Assembly: GCA_023412435.1 (NCBI GenBank)
Contig: JAEYNS010000005.1
Location: 1-9,212, forward strand
DNA: 9,212 bases
Origin: Actinomycetes bacterium
GTDB lineage: Bacteria; Actinomycetota; Actinomycetes; Propionibacteriales; Propionibacteriaceae
Reading direction: 5' to 3'
Positions 1 to 7,556 of this stretch are shown one piece after another. The translations under genes and the position numbers were made by a program. Position 1 is the first letter of the stretch, and every line of letters starts with the position of its first letter. The notes beneath the pieces are model-generated. The model saw only the letters and a program-made list of their open reading frames with translations, had not been told where the DNA came from and ran no database searches.

Positions 1-896
1 ACCTCGGCGCGCGCCTCGTCCAGCGCCGGGTGCGCGCGCAGCAACCGGAGCGCCTCGGCCACGTCCTCGTCGCTCTCGATGCCGCCGTCCAGCAGGGCGA
101 GCAGGCGCGCGTCACCGGGGTCGTCGGACCGGCGGGCGAGCAGGGTGGGCAGGGTCGGGACGCCGGCCCGCAGGTCGGTGCCGGGGGTCTTGCCCGCGGT
201 GTCGGAGGCGATGTCGATGATGTCGTCGCTGAGCTGGAAGACGCTCCCGATCTCCTCGCCGAACGCGGCCAGCGCGGCGATCACCTCGTCCGGCGCCGCC
301 GCCACCATGCCGCCGAACCGGGCGGAGGTCGCGATCAGCGAACCGGTCTTGTCGGCCACGACGGCGAGGTAGTGAGCGAGCGGATCCTCACCGGGCTGTG
401 GTCCGCGGGTCTCGGCGAGCTGGCCCTGGACCAGCCGGGCGAAGGTGTCCGCCTGCAGGCTCACGTACTCGACGCCCAGCCGGGCGACGATGCTGGAGGC
501 GCGGGAGAACAGCAGGTCGCCGACGAGAATGGCGACATTGTTGTCCCACCGCCGGTTCGCGCTGGCCGCGCCCCTGCGCAGTTCCGCCTCGTCCATCACG
601 TCGTCGTGGTAGAGGCTGGCGACGTGCGTGAGCTCCACCACGAGGGCCGCCTTGATGACGTCCTCGTCGGACGCGGCGCGCTCCCCGACCATCGAGGCGA
701 GGATCACCAGCAGCGGACGGAACCGCTTGCCGCCGGCGCTGATGATGTGGCGAGCCGCCTGGGTGGCGAAGGCGGTGTCGGCCGCCGCGGCGTCCAGCAA
801 CCGCTGCTCCACCTGCTCGAGCAGGTCGGTCACCCGCGCGTTGAAGGCGGGGTCCAGCTCCTCGCTGGCGGCGCTGATGGCGCTGTCGACGAACAT
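1..896 (-). CDS. Polyprenyl (long-chain isoprenyl) diphosphate synthase, 3' end cut by window edge
   Basis: Trans-isoprenyl diphosphate synthase that condenses isopentenyl diphosphate onto an allylic primer, probably making the side chain of menaquinone. Translating the minus strand from ATG 896 gives 298 codons with no stop before base 1. Visible family motifs are GGKRFRP (residues 55-61), the first Asp-rich motif DDVMD (98-102), GDLLF (126-130), KTG (183-185) and the second Asp-rich motif DDIID (224-228). These bind the Mg-diphosphate groups. The residues 5 and 4 before the first motif are Ala93 and Ser94. Small residues there are typical of long-chain enzymes rather than C15/C20 ones, but exact chain length cannot be read. 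Relatives are about 320-350 residues, so some 20-50 are missing. The ATG is the only possible upstream start, because nuoN's TAG lies in the same frame 9 bases earlier. No strong ribosome site is seen, so translation is probably coupled to nuoN. HepT/GrcC/IspB-like; symbol withheld. Confidence 0.93.
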   Translation of the reverse strand, partial: MFVDSAISAASEELDPAFNARVTDLLEQVEQRLLDAAAADTAFATQAARHIISAGGKRFRPLLVILASMVGERAASDEDVIKAALVVELTHVASLYHDDVMDEAELRRGAASANRRWDNNVAILVGDLLFSRASSIVARLGVEYVSLQADTFARLVQGQLAETRGPQPGEDPLAHYLAVVADKTGSLIATSARFGGMVAAAPDEVIAALAAFGEEIGSVFQLSDDIIDIASDTAGKTPGTDLRAGVPTLPTLLARRSDDPGDARLLALLDGGIESDEDVAEALRLLRAHPALDEARAE

Positions 897-905
897 CCGG
901 CCAGC

Positions 906-2462
906 CTAACGAAGGAAGACTTCGGCCCGCGCGAGCAGGTCGAGCAGTTGACCGGGGAACAGCCCGAGGTAGGCGGTGGCGACGGAACCGACCACGATCG
1001 GCACCCAGGTCATGCCGCTGGCCCTGCCGACCCTCACCTGCCGGTTCGGATCGCCGAAGAACATCACCACGATGACCCGGATGTAGAAGTACGCGGCGAT
1101 GAGGCTGAAGATGATGGCCGCCAGCACCAGCCACCAGTAACCGCCGCGCCAGGCCGCCGAGAACACCGCCCACTTACCGATGAAGCCACCGGTCAGCGGG
1201 ATGCCGGCGAAGCTCAGCATCAGGAAGGCGAAGATCCCCGCCAGCCAGGGGTGCGTCCTGCCCAGGCCCGACCACCCGGCCAGCGTGTTCACCTCGCCGG
1301 CCTGGTCACGGACGAGGGTGACGATGGCGAAGGCGGCGACGACGGCGAAGCCGTAGGCGATCAGGTAGAACATGATCGACCCGACGCTGTTCAGCTGCCC
1401 CCCGGGCACGTCGGACAGGGCGCCGACGATGGCGGTCAGCAGGAAGCCGGCGTGCGCTATCGACGAGTAGGCCAGCATCCGCTTGATGTCGGTCTGGGTG
1501 AGGGCGAGGATCGCGCCGACCGCCATGGTGAGGATGGCGAGGACCGCCAGCAGGGGCTGCCAGCTCCACCGCTCGGCGCCGAGGGCGACGTAGAACACCC
1601 GGGCGGCGCCGGCGACGGCTGCCAGCTTGGTGCAGATCGCCATGAACCCGGTCACGGGGGTCGGGGCGCCGACGTACACGTCGGGCACCCAGGCGTGGAA
1701 CGGGACGACGCCGATCTTGAACAGGACGCCGACGCCGAGCATCGCCATGCCGGTGTAGAGCAGCCCGCGGCCGTAGACGGGAGAGGCGATGGCGGCGTCG
1801 ATGGCGGCCAGGTCGAAGGACCCCGCGTACCCGTAGAGCAGCGCCATGCCGAACAGGAAGAAGGCCGACGAGAAGGCACCCAGCAGGAAGTACTTCAGGC
1901 CTGCCTCCTGGCTGAGCAGCCGGCGGCGGCGGGCCATCGCGCTGAGCAGGTAGAGCGGCAGGCTCATCACCTCGAGGCCGATGAACAGGGTCAGCAGGTC
2001 GTTGGCCGAGGCGAAGACCATCATGCCGCCCAGCGAGAACAGCGCCAGCGGGAACACCTCGGAGTGCTCGAGTCGGGCCGCGCTGGCGTCCGCCTCGAGC
2101 TGGCTGCCGGGCACCGACGAGGCGGACGCGGCGAAGGTGGTGGCCCCGTTGTGGAGGCTGCGCTCGGAGAACACCAGGATGCTGAGCAGGCCGAAGACCA
2201 GCAGCGCCCCCCACGCGATGTACGTGGGCCCGTCCAGGGTGATCGAGCCCATCGCGAGCAGGCCGGAGTTGTCGCGCCGCCAGTTGAGGACGAGCATCAC
2301 GAAGGCGGCAAGGGCGGTCAGTTCCACCACGGCCAGTTGGGCGTTGAACCGCCACTGGCGCGGCAGGACCGCTTCCAGCAGCACGCCGAGGCACGCCCCC
2401 ACCAGCACGATGAGGATCGGTGAGAGCTCGAACCACTCGAAGCTCGGAGCCGCGATGTTCAC
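906..2462 (-). CDS. nuoN: NADH-quinone oxidoreductase subunit N (NuoN), antiporter-like proton channel
   Basis: Membrane-arm subunit of complex I, one of three antiporter-like subunits thought to pump a proton each. It is 518 residues and almost wholly hydrophobic, with about 14 membrane helices. The channel residues are present: Glu164 in FIGLEVMSLP, Lys190 in GLKYFLLG, Lys249 in LFKIGVVPFHAW, Lys279 in ICTKL and Lys430 in FIGKW. Their spacing matches Glu133, Lys158, Lys217, Lys247 and Lys395 of the E. coli protein. The protein is longer than E. coli NuoN (about 485), partly because of an Ala/Ser-rich polar loop near residues 101-135. The start is GTG 2462, which overlaps the nuoM stop as GTGA. 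An AGAGGA ribosome site lies 6 bases upstream (2469-2474). It ends with TAG at 908-906, 9 bases before the prenyl synthase. Identity is firm. Confidence 0.98.
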   Translation of the reverse strand: MNIAAPSFEWFELSPILIVLVGACLGVLLEAVLPRQWRFNAQLAVVELTALAAFVMLVLNWRRDNSGLLAMGSITLDGPTYIAWGALLVFGLLSILVFSERSLHNGATTFAASASSVPGSQLEADASAARLEHSEVFPLALFSLGGMMVFASANDLLTLFIGLEVMSLPLYLLSAMARRRRLLSQEAGLKYFLLGAFSSAFFLFGMALLYGYAGSFDLAAIDAAIASPVYGRGLLYTGMAMLGVGVLFKIGVVPFHAWVPDVYVGAPTPVTGFMAICTKLAAVAGAARVFYVALGAERWSWQPLLAVLAILTMAVGAILALTQTDIKRMLAYSSIAHAGFLLTAIVGALSDVPGGQLNSVGSIMFYLIAYGFAVVAAFAIVTLVRDQAGEVNTLAGWSGLGRTHPWLAGIFAFLMLSFAGIPLTGGFIGKWAVFSAAWRGGYWWLVLAAIIFSLIAAYFYIRVIVVMFFGDPNRQVRVGRASGMTWVPIVVGSVATAYLGLFPGQLLDLLARAEVFLR

Positions 2463-3979
2463 TGTGCTTCCTCTCCGAACGGCACGACGGGATCGGAGAT
2501 CCCGGCCTGGGTCAAGGTGGCGACGCTCGTCGGCTCAATGACATCGAGCGCAAGCTGCGGGACGAAGCCGAGCAGCAGGATGGCGCCGATCAGCGGGACC
2601 ATCACCCACCTCTCCCGGCCCGTCAGGTCGGTGGTGATGTGCTCGCGCACCTGGTCGGTGGCCGGCCCGGTCATCGTGCGCTGGTACATCAGCATGACGT
2701 AGACCGCCGCAAGCACGGTGCCCAGCACCGCCACGGCAGCCACCCAGGGCTCCCGCGACCAGGTGCCGGCCAACACCATGAACTCGCTGACGAAGCTGGA
2801 CATGCCCGGCAGGGCGAGGGCCGACAGGCCCGCCACGAGGACGCTGCCCGCCAGCACGGGGGCCACCTTCTCCACCCCGCCGAAGGACTCGACCATCGCC
2901 GAGCCGCGGCGGCTGATCAGGAAGCCCAGCACCAGGAACAGGGCAGCGGTGGAGAACCCGTGGTTGAGCATGTAGAAGATGGTTCCGCTGGTTCCGGCGG
3001 TGGTGAACGTGTAGATGCCGAGCACCATGAAGCCGAAGTGGCTCACCGAGGTGTAGGCGACCAGCCGCAACAGGTTCTTCGAACCGATCGCCGCGATCGC
3101 GCCGTACAGGATCGAGACCAGCGCCAGCACGATCATCACCGGGCCGACGGCGCGGCTGGCGTCGGGGAAGAGCGCCAGGCAGAACTTGATCATCCCGAAG
3201 GTGCCGATCTTGTCCAGGACGCCGACCAGCAGGACGGAGGTGCCCGGAGTGCTCTCCTCGGCGGCGGTCGGCAGCCAGGTGTGGACGGGCACCATCGGCG
3301 CCTTGATCACGAAGGCGATCAGGAAACCCACCATCAGCAGCATCTCGGTGCCGGGGGCGAAGCCGAGCCGGACCAGGTCGGCGATCAGGAAGGTCGGGGC
3401 GCCGAACTGGCTGGTGGACTCGGCGTACAGCCCGATCACGCTGAACAGCATGATCAGGCCGCCGGCCAGGCTGAACAGCAGGAACTTCACCGCGGCGTAG
3501 GAGCGGCGCGGGCCGCCGAAGCCGCCGATCAGGAAGTACATCGGGATCAGCGTCGCCTCGAAGAAGAGGTAGAACAGCAGCACGTCGTCGGCGAGGAAGA
3601 CGAACAGCGACAGCGCCTCGAGCAGCAGGACGAGCGCGAAGAACACCTGCGCGTTCCAGCGGGTCTCGCTGCGGCTGTCGAACAGCTTCCACTCCGCCAG
3701 CAGCACCAGCGGCGTCAGCACGACGGTGAGCAGCACCATCATCAGCGACATGCCGTCCACCCCGAGCGCCCAGGAGGCGCCGAACGCCGGGATCCACGGC
3801 GCCAGCTCGGCGAGCTGGGCACCGGAGGTGTACAGGGCCGCGACCCCGAAGCCGAGGCCCGCGGTGAGCAGGGCGAAGGCCATGCCGAGGCCCTTCGCCA
3901 CCTCCTTGACCGGGAAGCACAGCACCACTGCGCCCAGCAGCGGCACCAGCCCCAGGAGGGTCAGCCAGGGAATAGTCAT
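2459..3979 (-). CDS. nuoM: NADH-quinone oxidoreductase subunit M (NuoM), antiporter-like proton channel
   Basis: The middle antiporter-like subunit of the complex I membrane arm, 506 residues, close to the E. coli length. Conserved proton-path residues are Glu141 in LFFEATLIPMYFLIG, Lys226 in VIKAPMVPVHTWLP, Lys257 in VLDKIGTFG, His314 in SVSHFGF, His340 in MLNHGFS and Glu399 in VSEFMVL. The spacing fits E. coli Glu144, Lys234, Lys265, His322, His348 and Glu407. The phrase GTSVLLVGVLDKIGTFG is the form I associate with actinobacterial NuoM. Residue 238, straight after HTWLP, is Thr where many homologues have Asp. ATG 3979 is chosen because GGAGG (3988-3992) sits 8 bases upstream. The in-frame GTG two codons earlier (3985) would be only 2 bases from it. 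The open frame continues far upstream, but that part is out-of-frame nuoL. The stop overlaps the nuoN start by 4 bases. Confidence 0.98.
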   Translation of the reverse strand: MTIPWLTLLGLVPLLGAVVLCFPVKEVAKGLGMAFALLTAGLGFGVAALYTSGAQLAELAPWIPAFGASWALGVDGMSLMMVLLTVVLTPLVLLAEWKLFDSRSETRWNAQVFFALVLLLEALSLFVFLADDVLLFYLFFEATLIPMYFLIGGFGGPRRSYAAVKFLLFSLAGGLIMLFSVIGLYAESTSQFGAPTFLIADLVRLGFAPGTEMLLMVGFLIAFVIKAPMVPVHTWLPTAAEESTPGTSVLLVGVLDKIGTFGMIKFCLALFPDASRAVGPVMIVLALVSILYGAIAAIGSKNLLRLVAYTSVSHFGFMVLGIYTFTTAGTSGTIFYMLNHGFSTAALFLVLGFLISRRGSAMVESFGGVEKVAPVLAGSVLVAGLSALALPGMSSFVSEFMVLAGTWSREPWVAAVAVLGTVLAAVYVMLMYQRTMTGPATDQVREHITTDLTGRERWVMVPLIGAILLLGFVPQLALDVIEPTSVATLTQAGISDPVVPFGEEAQ

Positions 3980-3987
3980 CTCCACGT

Positions 3988-3992
3988 CCTCC
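3988..3992 (-). promoter_or_regulatory. Ribosome binding site of nuoM
   Basis: GGAGG on the minus strand, 8 bases before ATG 3979. It decides the start, because the nearby in-frame GTG (3985) would be only 2 bases away. It lies in the 14-base nuoL-nuoM gap, directly after the nuoL stop. Confidence 0.8.
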
Positions 3993-3993
3993 C

Positions 3994-5901
3994 TCAGGCC
4001 AACTGGCTCAGGATCATCACGACACCGACAATGAGCACGCCGACGGTCAGTCCGAGCGCGTACCGCCGGACCTGGCCGGTCTGCAGCTTGCGCCCCTGGC
4101 TCGACAGGCCGGAGAACATCCCGGCCAGGCCGTCGGCCCCGGCGTCGATCACCCGCTGGTCGGCACCGACCACGCCGTCGGCGAGCCGCATCGTCGGCCA
4201 CACCACGAGGGTGTGGTTGACGGCGTCGCCGAACAGGTCGTTGCGACCCGCGATGGTGACCGGGTTGGAGGTGGCGGGCGCCGTGGTCGGGATCGGCTTG
4301 CGTCCGAACACGAACCAGCCGAGCGCGACGCCTGCGGCCACGACCGCCATGGTCGCCCAGCCGACAGCGGTCGGGACCAGCGAGAGCTCGTGCGGGTGCG
4401 CCCCGGTGGCGGGCTCCAGCCACTCCTGGATCCAGAAGTTCATCAGCGCGCCGGACACCACGGAGAACACCGCGAGGATGATCAGCGGCACGGTCATCAC
4501 CTTCGGCGACTCGTGCGGGTGGACCCCGTCCTGCCAGCGCTTCTCGCCGAAGAAGGTCATCAGCATCAGTCGGGTCATGTAGAAGGCGGTGATCCCGGCG
4601 CCGATCAGGGCGCAGGCCCCGACCAGCGTGCTGTGCTCGAAGGCGGCCTCGATGATGTGGTCCTTGGAGAAGTAGCCGGCGAAGAACGGGAAGCCGATGA
4701 TCGCCAGGTAGCCCATCGCGAAGGTCCAGAAGGTCACCTTGATCACGGTCGACAGCCCGCCGTAGTGGCGCATGTTCACGTCGTCGTCCATCGCGTGCAT
4801 CACCGAGCCGGCGCCGAGGAACATGTTGGCCTTGAAGAAGCCGTGGGTGAGCAGGTGGAAGATCGCGAAGGCGTAGCCGGCGGGGCCGATGCCCGCGGCC
4901 AGGATCATGTAGCCGATCTGGCTCATCGTCGAACCGGCCAGCACCTTCTTGATGTCGTCCTTGCTGGTGCCGATCCACGCGCCGGCCAGCAGCGTGACCG
5001 TTCCGACCACCACGACGGCGGTGCTGGCCGCGGCGGAGAGTTCGAAGATCGCGTGCGAGCGCACCACAAGGTAGACGCCGGCGGTGACCATGGTGGCGGC
5101 GTGGATCAGCGCCGACACCGGGGTCGGGCCCTCCATGGCGTCCAGCAGCCAGGCCTGCAGCGGGACCTGCGCCGACTTGCCACAGGCCGCGAGCAGCAAC
5201 AACAAGCCGATCAGGGTGGCCCAGAACTGGTCGGCCTGGCCGATGCCGTGGTTGACGGCGGTGAACGCCGACGAGCCGAACAGGGCCAGCATCGCCATGA
5301 CCGCCGTCATCATGCCCAGGTCGCCGACCCGGTTCATCACGAACGCCTTCTTGGCCGCCGCGGCCGCAGTCGGCTTGTGCTGCCAGAACCCGATCAGGAG
5401 GTAGGACGCCAGGCCGACGCCCTCCCAGCCGACGAACAGCACGAGGTAGCTGTCGGCGAGCACCAGCAGCAGCATCGCCGCGATGAACAGATTGAGGAAG
5501 GCGAAGAAGCGCCGCTTGCGCGCGTCGTGGGCCATGTAGCCCAGCGAGTACACGTGGATCAGCCCGCCCACCCCGGTGATCAGCAGCGCGAACAGGATCG
5601 ACAGCGGGTCGAGCAGCAGGCCGGCGTCGATGGTCCACTGCGGGGTGGCGATCCACTCGTACAGCGGGACGCCCACCGCCCTGGCTTCGACCGGCGAGGT
5701 GAACATCGTGGCGAACAGGACGGCGGCCACCGCGAAGGAGGCCCACACGGCGGCGACCGCCAGCGGCGGCCCGACCTTGTCCAGCGCCCTGCCGCCAAGC
5801 AGCAGCACAGCCGCAATCACGGCGGGGATCGCGATCATCAGCCACGCCCAGCCGAACAGCCCGGTCGCGGCTACCGGGGCGATCGTCTCCAGCACAATCA
5901 C
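3994..5901 (-). CDS. nuoL: NADH-quinone oxidoreductase subunit L (NuoL), distal antiporter-like channel with lateral helix
   Basis: The distal antiporter-like subunit of complex I, 635 residues (E. coli 613). Key residues are visible: Glu160 in FVGWEGVGLASYLLIGFW, Asp194 in NRVGDLG, Lys242 in CGKSAQVPLQAWL, His267 in ALIHAATMVTAGVYL, Lys357 in THGFFKANMFL, and Lys413-Asp414 in YFSKD. These match E. coli Glu144, Asp178, Lys229, His254, Lys342 and Lys399-Asp400. The C-terminal part (about 510-635) contains a helix, an amphipathic stretch and a last membrane helix ending SQLA. This is the arrangement expected of the lateral HL helix that runs along the membrane arm and its final anchor. The start is GTG 5901, with GAGGGG (5908-5913) 6 bases upstream. 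A second GTG two codons later is less well placed. It lies 10 bases after nuoK and 14 bases before nuoM. Confidence 0.98.
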   Translation of the reverse strand: MIVLETIAPVAATGLFGWAWLMIAIPAVIAAVLLLGGRALDKVGPPLAVAAVWASFAVAAVLFATMFTSPVEARAVGVPLYEWIATPQWTIDAGLLLDPLSILFALLITGVGGLIHVYSLGYMAHDARKRRFFAFLNLFIAAMLLLVLADSYLVLFVGWEGVGLASYLLIGFWQHKPTAAAAAKKAFVMNRVGDLGMMTAVMAMLALFGSSAFTAVNHGIGQADQFWATLIGLLLLLAACGKSAQVPLQAWLLDAMEGPTPVSALIHAATMVTAGVYLVVRSHAIFELSAAASTAVVVVGTVTLLAGAWIGTSKDDIKKVLAGSTMSQIGYMILAAGIGPAGYAFAIFHLLTHGFFKANMFLGAGSVMHAMDDDVNMRHYGGLSTVIKVTFWTFAMGYLAIIGFPFFAGYFSKDHIIEAAFEHSTLVGACALIGAGITAFYMTRLMLMTFFGEKRWQDGVHPHESPKVMTVPLIILAVFSVVSGALMNFWIQEWLEPATGAHPHELSLVPTAVGWATMAVVAAGVALGWFVFGRKPIPTTAPATSNPVTIAGRNDLFGDAVNHTLVVWPTMRLADGVVGADQRVIDAGADGLAGMFSGLSSQGRKLQTGQVRRYALGLTVGVLIVGVVMILSQLA

Positions 5902-5907
5902 GTCGTT

Positions 5908-5913
5908 CCCCTC
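5908..5913 (-). promoter_or_regulatory. Ribosome binding site of nuoL
   Basis: GAGGGG on the minus strand, overlapping the nuoK stop codon and 6 bases before GTG 5901. It supports the first of two near-adjacent GTG codons (5901 and 5895) as the nuoL start. Confidence 0.65.
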
Positions 5914-6211
5914 AGAGTTTCAGCAGGCTGGCAGCGTCGACCGAGGTCGAGCGTCGGGTGCGGAAGATGATCATGATGATGGAGAGCCCGACCACCACCT
6001 CGGCGGCCGCCACCACCATCACGAAGAAGCTGGCCACCTGGCCGTCAAGGCCGCCCCTGGCCTGGGCGAAAGCGACCATCGCGAGGTTGGCGGCGTTCAG
6101 CATCAGCTCGACCGACATGAAGGCGACCAGCGCGTTGCGGCGCACCATCACGCCCACGGCGCCCAGCGAGAAGATGATCGCCGCCAGGATGAGCAGGTTC
6201 TCGGTTGTCAC
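5912..6211 (-). CDS. nuoK: NADH-quinone oxidoreductase subunit K (NuoK)
   Basis: Small three-helix membrane subunit of complex I, 99 residues, the usual family length (E. coli 100), and Mrp/MnhC-like in fold. It carries the two buried glutamates of the proton path, Glu35 in [13 protein letters not shown] and Glu71 in [11 protein letters not shown]. These correspond to E. coli Glu36 and Glu72, both needed for coupled activity. The C-terminus is short and basic after the third helix (FRTRRS). The start is GTG 6211, giving MTTENLLIL. It overlaps the nuoJ stop as GTGA and has a GAGGAGGA ribosome site a few bases upstream (6215-6222). The reading frame stays open upstream to about 7003, but that part is the shadow of nuoJ. 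It is followed after 10 bases by nuoL. Confidence 0.98.
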   Translation of the reverse strand: MTTENLLILAAIIFSLGAVGVMVRRNALVAFMSVELMLNAANLAMVAFAQARGGLDGQVASFFVMVVAAAEVVVGLSIIMIIFRTRRSTSVDAASLLKL

Positions 6212-6996
6212 TGTTCCTCCTCGTCGGCGACCCGTTCGATGGCCCGGAAGGTCTCGGCGGTGGCACCCGACAGCGCGGGCGCGTCCACGATGACGCCGCG
6301 ACCGGCGAGGGTCTGCGAGACCGACTCGGGTGCGATCGACCCGTCCGGCAGCAGGGCCGGGGTGGCGATCGAGTTGTGGCGGGCCAGCACACCCGAGTTC
6401 GGCAACGAGCCGGGGTGCGTCCCGTCCTCGGCATAGGCCCTCATCCTGGCCTCGGCGAGTTCGGCCTGGCCCGGCTTGGGTTCGACGTGGCGGCGGTGCG
6501 CCAGCACCATCGCGCCGACCGCGGCGGTGATCAGCAGCGCAGAGGTCAACTCGAAGGCGAACACGTAGCGGCTGAAGATCAGCGCCGCCAGTGACTCGAC
6601 GTTGCCGCCGTAGGCGGCGTTCGCCTGCTCGAGCCCGACCGGTGCGGCGGTGATCGCGCCGCCGATCCCGAAGACGATCAGCGAGAGCAGGCCGAGCGCG
6701 GTGATCCACGACAGCACGCGCTGGCCGCGCAGGGTCTCCACTATCGAGTCGGGAGTGTCGACGCCGACCAGCATCAGCACGAACAGGAAGAGCATCATGA
6801 TCGCGCCGGTGTAGACGATGATCTGCACCGCACCGAGGAACGGGGCGTCCATCGCCAGGTAGAGCGCGGCGAGGTTCAGCATCACGAAGGCCATCGACAG
6901 CGCCGCGTACACAGCCTTGCGGAAGAAGACCAGCCCGAACCCGCCGGCCACCATCAGCGGGCCGCAGATCCAGAACGCGAGATCCGCGCCGGTCAT
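6208..6996 (-). CDS. nuoJ: NADH-quinone oxidoreductase subunit J (NuoJ) with long soluble C-terminal tail
   Basis: Membrane-arm subunit of complex I with five predicted helices in residues 1-166, beside NuoK and NuoH. The third helix contains [20 protein letters not shown] (58-77). Its Tyr62/Gly64 region forms the pi-bulge that shifts between alpha and pi forms during turnover in solved complexes. The protein has 262 residues, compared with about 184 in E. coli. The extra length is a hydrophilic tail from about residue 167, with a Gly/Pro-bearing segment ([15 protein letters not shown], 194-208), then TPALLPDG (212-219) and an acidic end. I recall this kind of tail in actinobacterial NuoJ proteins; its job is not known to me. 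The start is ATG 6996, overlapping nuoI's TGA as ATGA, with AGGGG (7004-7008) 7 bases upstream. The frame continues upstream only as a nuoI shadow. Confidence 0.97.
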   Translation of the reverse strand: MTGADLAFWICGPLMVAGGFGLVFFRKAVYAALSMAFVMLNLAALYLAMDAPFLGAVQIIVYTGAIMMLFLFVLMLVGVDTPDSIVETLRGQRVLSWITALGLLSLIVFGIGGAITAAPVGLEQANAAYGGNVESLAALIFSRYVFAFELTSALLITAAVGAMVLAHRRHVEPKPGQAELAEARMRAYAEDGTHPGSLPNSGVLARHNSIATPALLPDGSIAPESVSQTLAGRGVIVDAPALSGATAETFRAIERVADEEEQ

Positions 6997-7556
6997 CGGG
7001 CACCCCCTGAGGCGTCGCGCACGATCGGGGTGCGGTTGTCCGGCTCGCCGGTGTTCGGCAGGCCGAGGAAGTACTCCTTCTCGGTGTCGCCGAGCCGGCG
7101 CGGGTGGGGCGGCTCCTCCATGCCCGGCAGCAGCGGGGCGAGCAGCCGGTCCTTGGTGTAGATCATCTTCTCCCGCGTCGTGTCGGCGAGCTTGAAGTCG
7201 TTGGTCATGGTCAGCGCACGGGTCGGGCAGGCCTCGATGCACAACCCGCACAGGATGCAGCGCAGGTAGTTGATCTGGTAGACCCTGCCGTACCGCTCAC
7301 CGGGCGAGTAGCGCTCGGACTCGGTGTTGTCGGCGCCCTCCACGTAGATCGCGTCGGCGGGGCAGGCCCACGCGCAGAGCTCGCAGCCGACGCACTTCTC
7401 CAGACCGTCGGGCCAACGGTTGAGCTGGTGGCGGCCGTGGAACCGGGGGGCGGTGACCTTCTCCTTGCCCTTCTCCGGGTAGCCCTGGGTGAAGGTCTTG
7501 CGGAAGATGGTGCGGAAGGTCACCCCGAAGCCCGCCCAGGGGTCGAAGACGCCCAT
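6993..7556 (-). CDS. nuoI: NADH-quinone oxidoreductase subunit I (NuoI), 2x[4Fe-4S] ferredoxin-like subunit
   Basis: Peripheral-arm subunit that binds clusters N6a and N6b and passes electrons towards cluster N2 and quinone. It is 187 residues (E. coli 180). Two ferredoxin motifs are intact: Cys55-x2-Cys58-x2-Cys61-x3-Cys65-Pro, and Cys100-x2-Cys103-x2-Cys106-x3-Cys110-Pro. The N-terminus is amphipathic ([20 protein letters not shown]), as expected for the part lying on NuoH at the membrane. The C-terminal 45 residues are polar and Pro-rich. Two adjacent starts exist, GTG 7559 and ATG 7556. I chose ATG because AAGGAG (7562-7567) lies 5 bases from it but only 2 from the GTG. With the ATG, the nuoH stop and nuoI start share one base (TGATG). 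The stop overlaps nuoJ by 4 bases. Confidence 0.97.
   Translation of the reverse strand: MGVFDPWAGFGVTFRTIFRKTFTQGYPEKGKEKVTAPRFHGRHQLNRWPDGLEKCVGCELCAWACPADAIYVEGADNTESERYSPGERYGRVYQINYLRCILCGLCIEACPTRALTMTNDFKLADTTREKMIYTKDRLLAPLLPGMEEPPHPRRLGDTEKEYFLGLPNTGEPDNRTPIVRDASGGAR

Noticed and set aside
897..905. Terminator or promoter between nuoN and the prenyl synthase
   Set aside because: The gap is only 9 bases, with no hairpin or -10/-35 pattern.
388..1173. A minus-strand open frame of 261 codons spanning the nuoN end and the prenyl synthase
   Set aside because: It is out of frame with both. The synthase frame contains both Asp-rich motifs, while this one is Arg/Gly-rich with no family.
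30..2423. A plus-strand open frame of about 797 codons opposite the prenyl synthase and nuoN
   Set aside because: It is rich in Gly, Asp, Glu, Gln, Arg and His with no recognisable domain, as expected from the antisense of GC-rich membrane-protein genes. The minus strand encodes clear, full families over the same bases.
2420..4582. A plus-strand open frame of about 720 codons opposite nuoM and nuoL
   Set aside because: It has the same antisense composition, crosses a real gene junction, and has no domain or ribosome site. It is a shadow of GC-biased codon use.
3980..5845. N-terminal extension of the nuoM frame
   Set aside because: The frame is open upstream, but the translation is Arg/Gly/Asp-rich and overlaps nuoL in another frame. 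The conserved NuoM sequence and ribosome site begin at 3979.
4213..5970. A plus-strand open frame of about 585 codons opposite nuoL and nuoK
   Set aside because: It is a charged low-complexity translation opposite a highly conserved gene, and so a shadow frame.
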